The notes under the pieces were generated by a model that saw only the letters and a program-made list of their open reading frames with translations, was not told the DNA's origin and made no database searches. A program made the translations under genes and the position numbers. A stretch of DNA of 5,517 bases from assembly GCA_905182935.1 (NCBI GenBank), contig CAJJDL010000105.1, positions 1 through 5,517 on the forward strand. Direction: 5' to 3'. The DNA comes from an uncultured Nitrospinaceae bacterium. GTDB lineage: Bacteria; Nitrospinota; Nitrospinia; Nitrospinales; VA-1. Position 1 is the first letter of the stretch. Each line of letters starts with the position of its first letter. This document shows, one piece after another, positions 5,097 through 5,517 of the stretch.

Positions 5097-5517
5097 GTGG
5101 CTAGCGTAGAGTACTTAATTAAGCAATTTTTATCTGACGATAAAAAAGTTTTAGACCTTAGTAATCAGGTTTTGGGTGATAAAGGAGCTGTTACTTTAGC
5201 GAAGTCTAAACATTTAAAGAGAGTTAAGAGATTAACGTTGGCAAATAACAACATTAGTGATGAGGGTGCAATGGCAATTGCTAACTCCGAGCAATGTAAA
5301 AAATTGGTGGAATTGGACTTTTATGGGAATGTTATTAGCGATGATGGCGTAAAGGCCATTGCAGAATCTCCCAGTATGGCCAATCTTAAAAAGCTCAATC
5401 TTTATGGTAATCTCGTCGAAGATGAAGGCGCTATTGCTATAGCGGAATCGAAAACTTTGTCAAAGCTTCGCTATCTATTCCTTACCTCTAACCGTGTCCG
5501 AAAACAGGGTATAGATG
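5097..5517 (+). CDS. Leucine-rich-repeat (RNI-like) protein, 3' end outside window
   Basis: The open frame runs from GTG 5097 through the right edge of the window (140 full codons seen), so the C terminus is missing. After a short N-terminal cap (residues 1-16), leucine-rich repeats begin at residues 19, 46, 73, 100 and 127, exactly 27 residues apart. The repeat consensus is about LxLxxNxIxDEGAxAIAxSxxLxxL, the ribonuclease-inhibitor/RanGAP-like type, which forms a horseshoe-shaped protein-binding surface. No signal peptide or membrane segment is present, so the visible part looks cytosolic unless exported by a dedicated system. The start is chosen from AGAGAGG at 5084-5090 six bases upstream of GTG; an overlapping ATG at 5095 stops after four codons. 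A perfect extended -10 lies upstream. The binding partner is unknown, and a catalytic domain could follow beyond the edge. Confidence 0.88.
   Translation, partial: MASVEYLIKQFLSDDKKVLDLSNQVLGDKGAVTLAKSKHLKRVKRLTLANNNISDEGAMAIANSEQCKKLVELDFYGNVISDDGVKAIAESPSMANLKKLNLYGNLVEDEGAIAIAESKTLSKLRYLFLTSNRVRKQGID

Overview
This 5.5 kb window is AT-rich and most likely comes from a Gram-negative bacterium. Three of the encoded proteins carry export signals and two of those look like periplasmic thiol-redox proteins. The tRNA nucleotidyltransferase resembles the catalytic half of the DHH/CBS/nucleotidyltransferase proteins of Aquifex and deltaproteobacterial-type genomes. Together with an Mrp-type ATPase and a DUF4399 protein, this suggests a proteobacterium in the broad delta/SAR324-like range. 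That placement is inference from gene style, not a proven assignment.

Layout. A DUF4399 periplasmic protein lies on the minus strand (16-429) and is divergent from everything else. A 402-base intergenic region (430-831) holds promoter-like elements facing both ways, a small hairpin, and a tandem Shine-Dalgarno/ATG arrangement just before the next gene. An Mrp/NBP35-family P-loop ATPase (832-1731) follows. It has an unusual N-terminal four-cysteine cluster and has lost the second cysteine of the usual C-terminal CXXC. A 149-base gap rich in short palindromes comes next, then three closely packed plus-strand genes. These are an exported DsbA-like thioredoxin-fold protein with a SurA-N-like front half (1881-2972), an exported stand-alone DsbD alpha-like domain (2981-3577), and a class II tRNA nucleotidyltransferase/poly(A) polymerase-family enzyme (about 3613-4899). 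A 197-base gap carries an 11-base imperfect direct repeat at 31-base spacing and an extended -10 promoter. It leads into a GTG-initiated leucine-rich-repeat protein with exact 27-residue repeats that runs off the right edge (5097-5517).

How the genes may work together. The DsbA-like and DsbD-alpha-like genes are only 8 bases apart and both products should be periplasmic, so they are a credible thiol-disulfide exchange pair. The electron-donating membrane partner is not in the window. The nucleotidyltransferase is probably co-transcribed with them but belongs to tRNA 3'-end maturation. Mrp is probably an Fe-S carrier or assembly factor, and any link to the redox pair is only by proximity. The LRR gene has its own promoter and is a separate unit. 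I see no CRISPR array, tRNA, rRNA, insertion sequence or phage gene.
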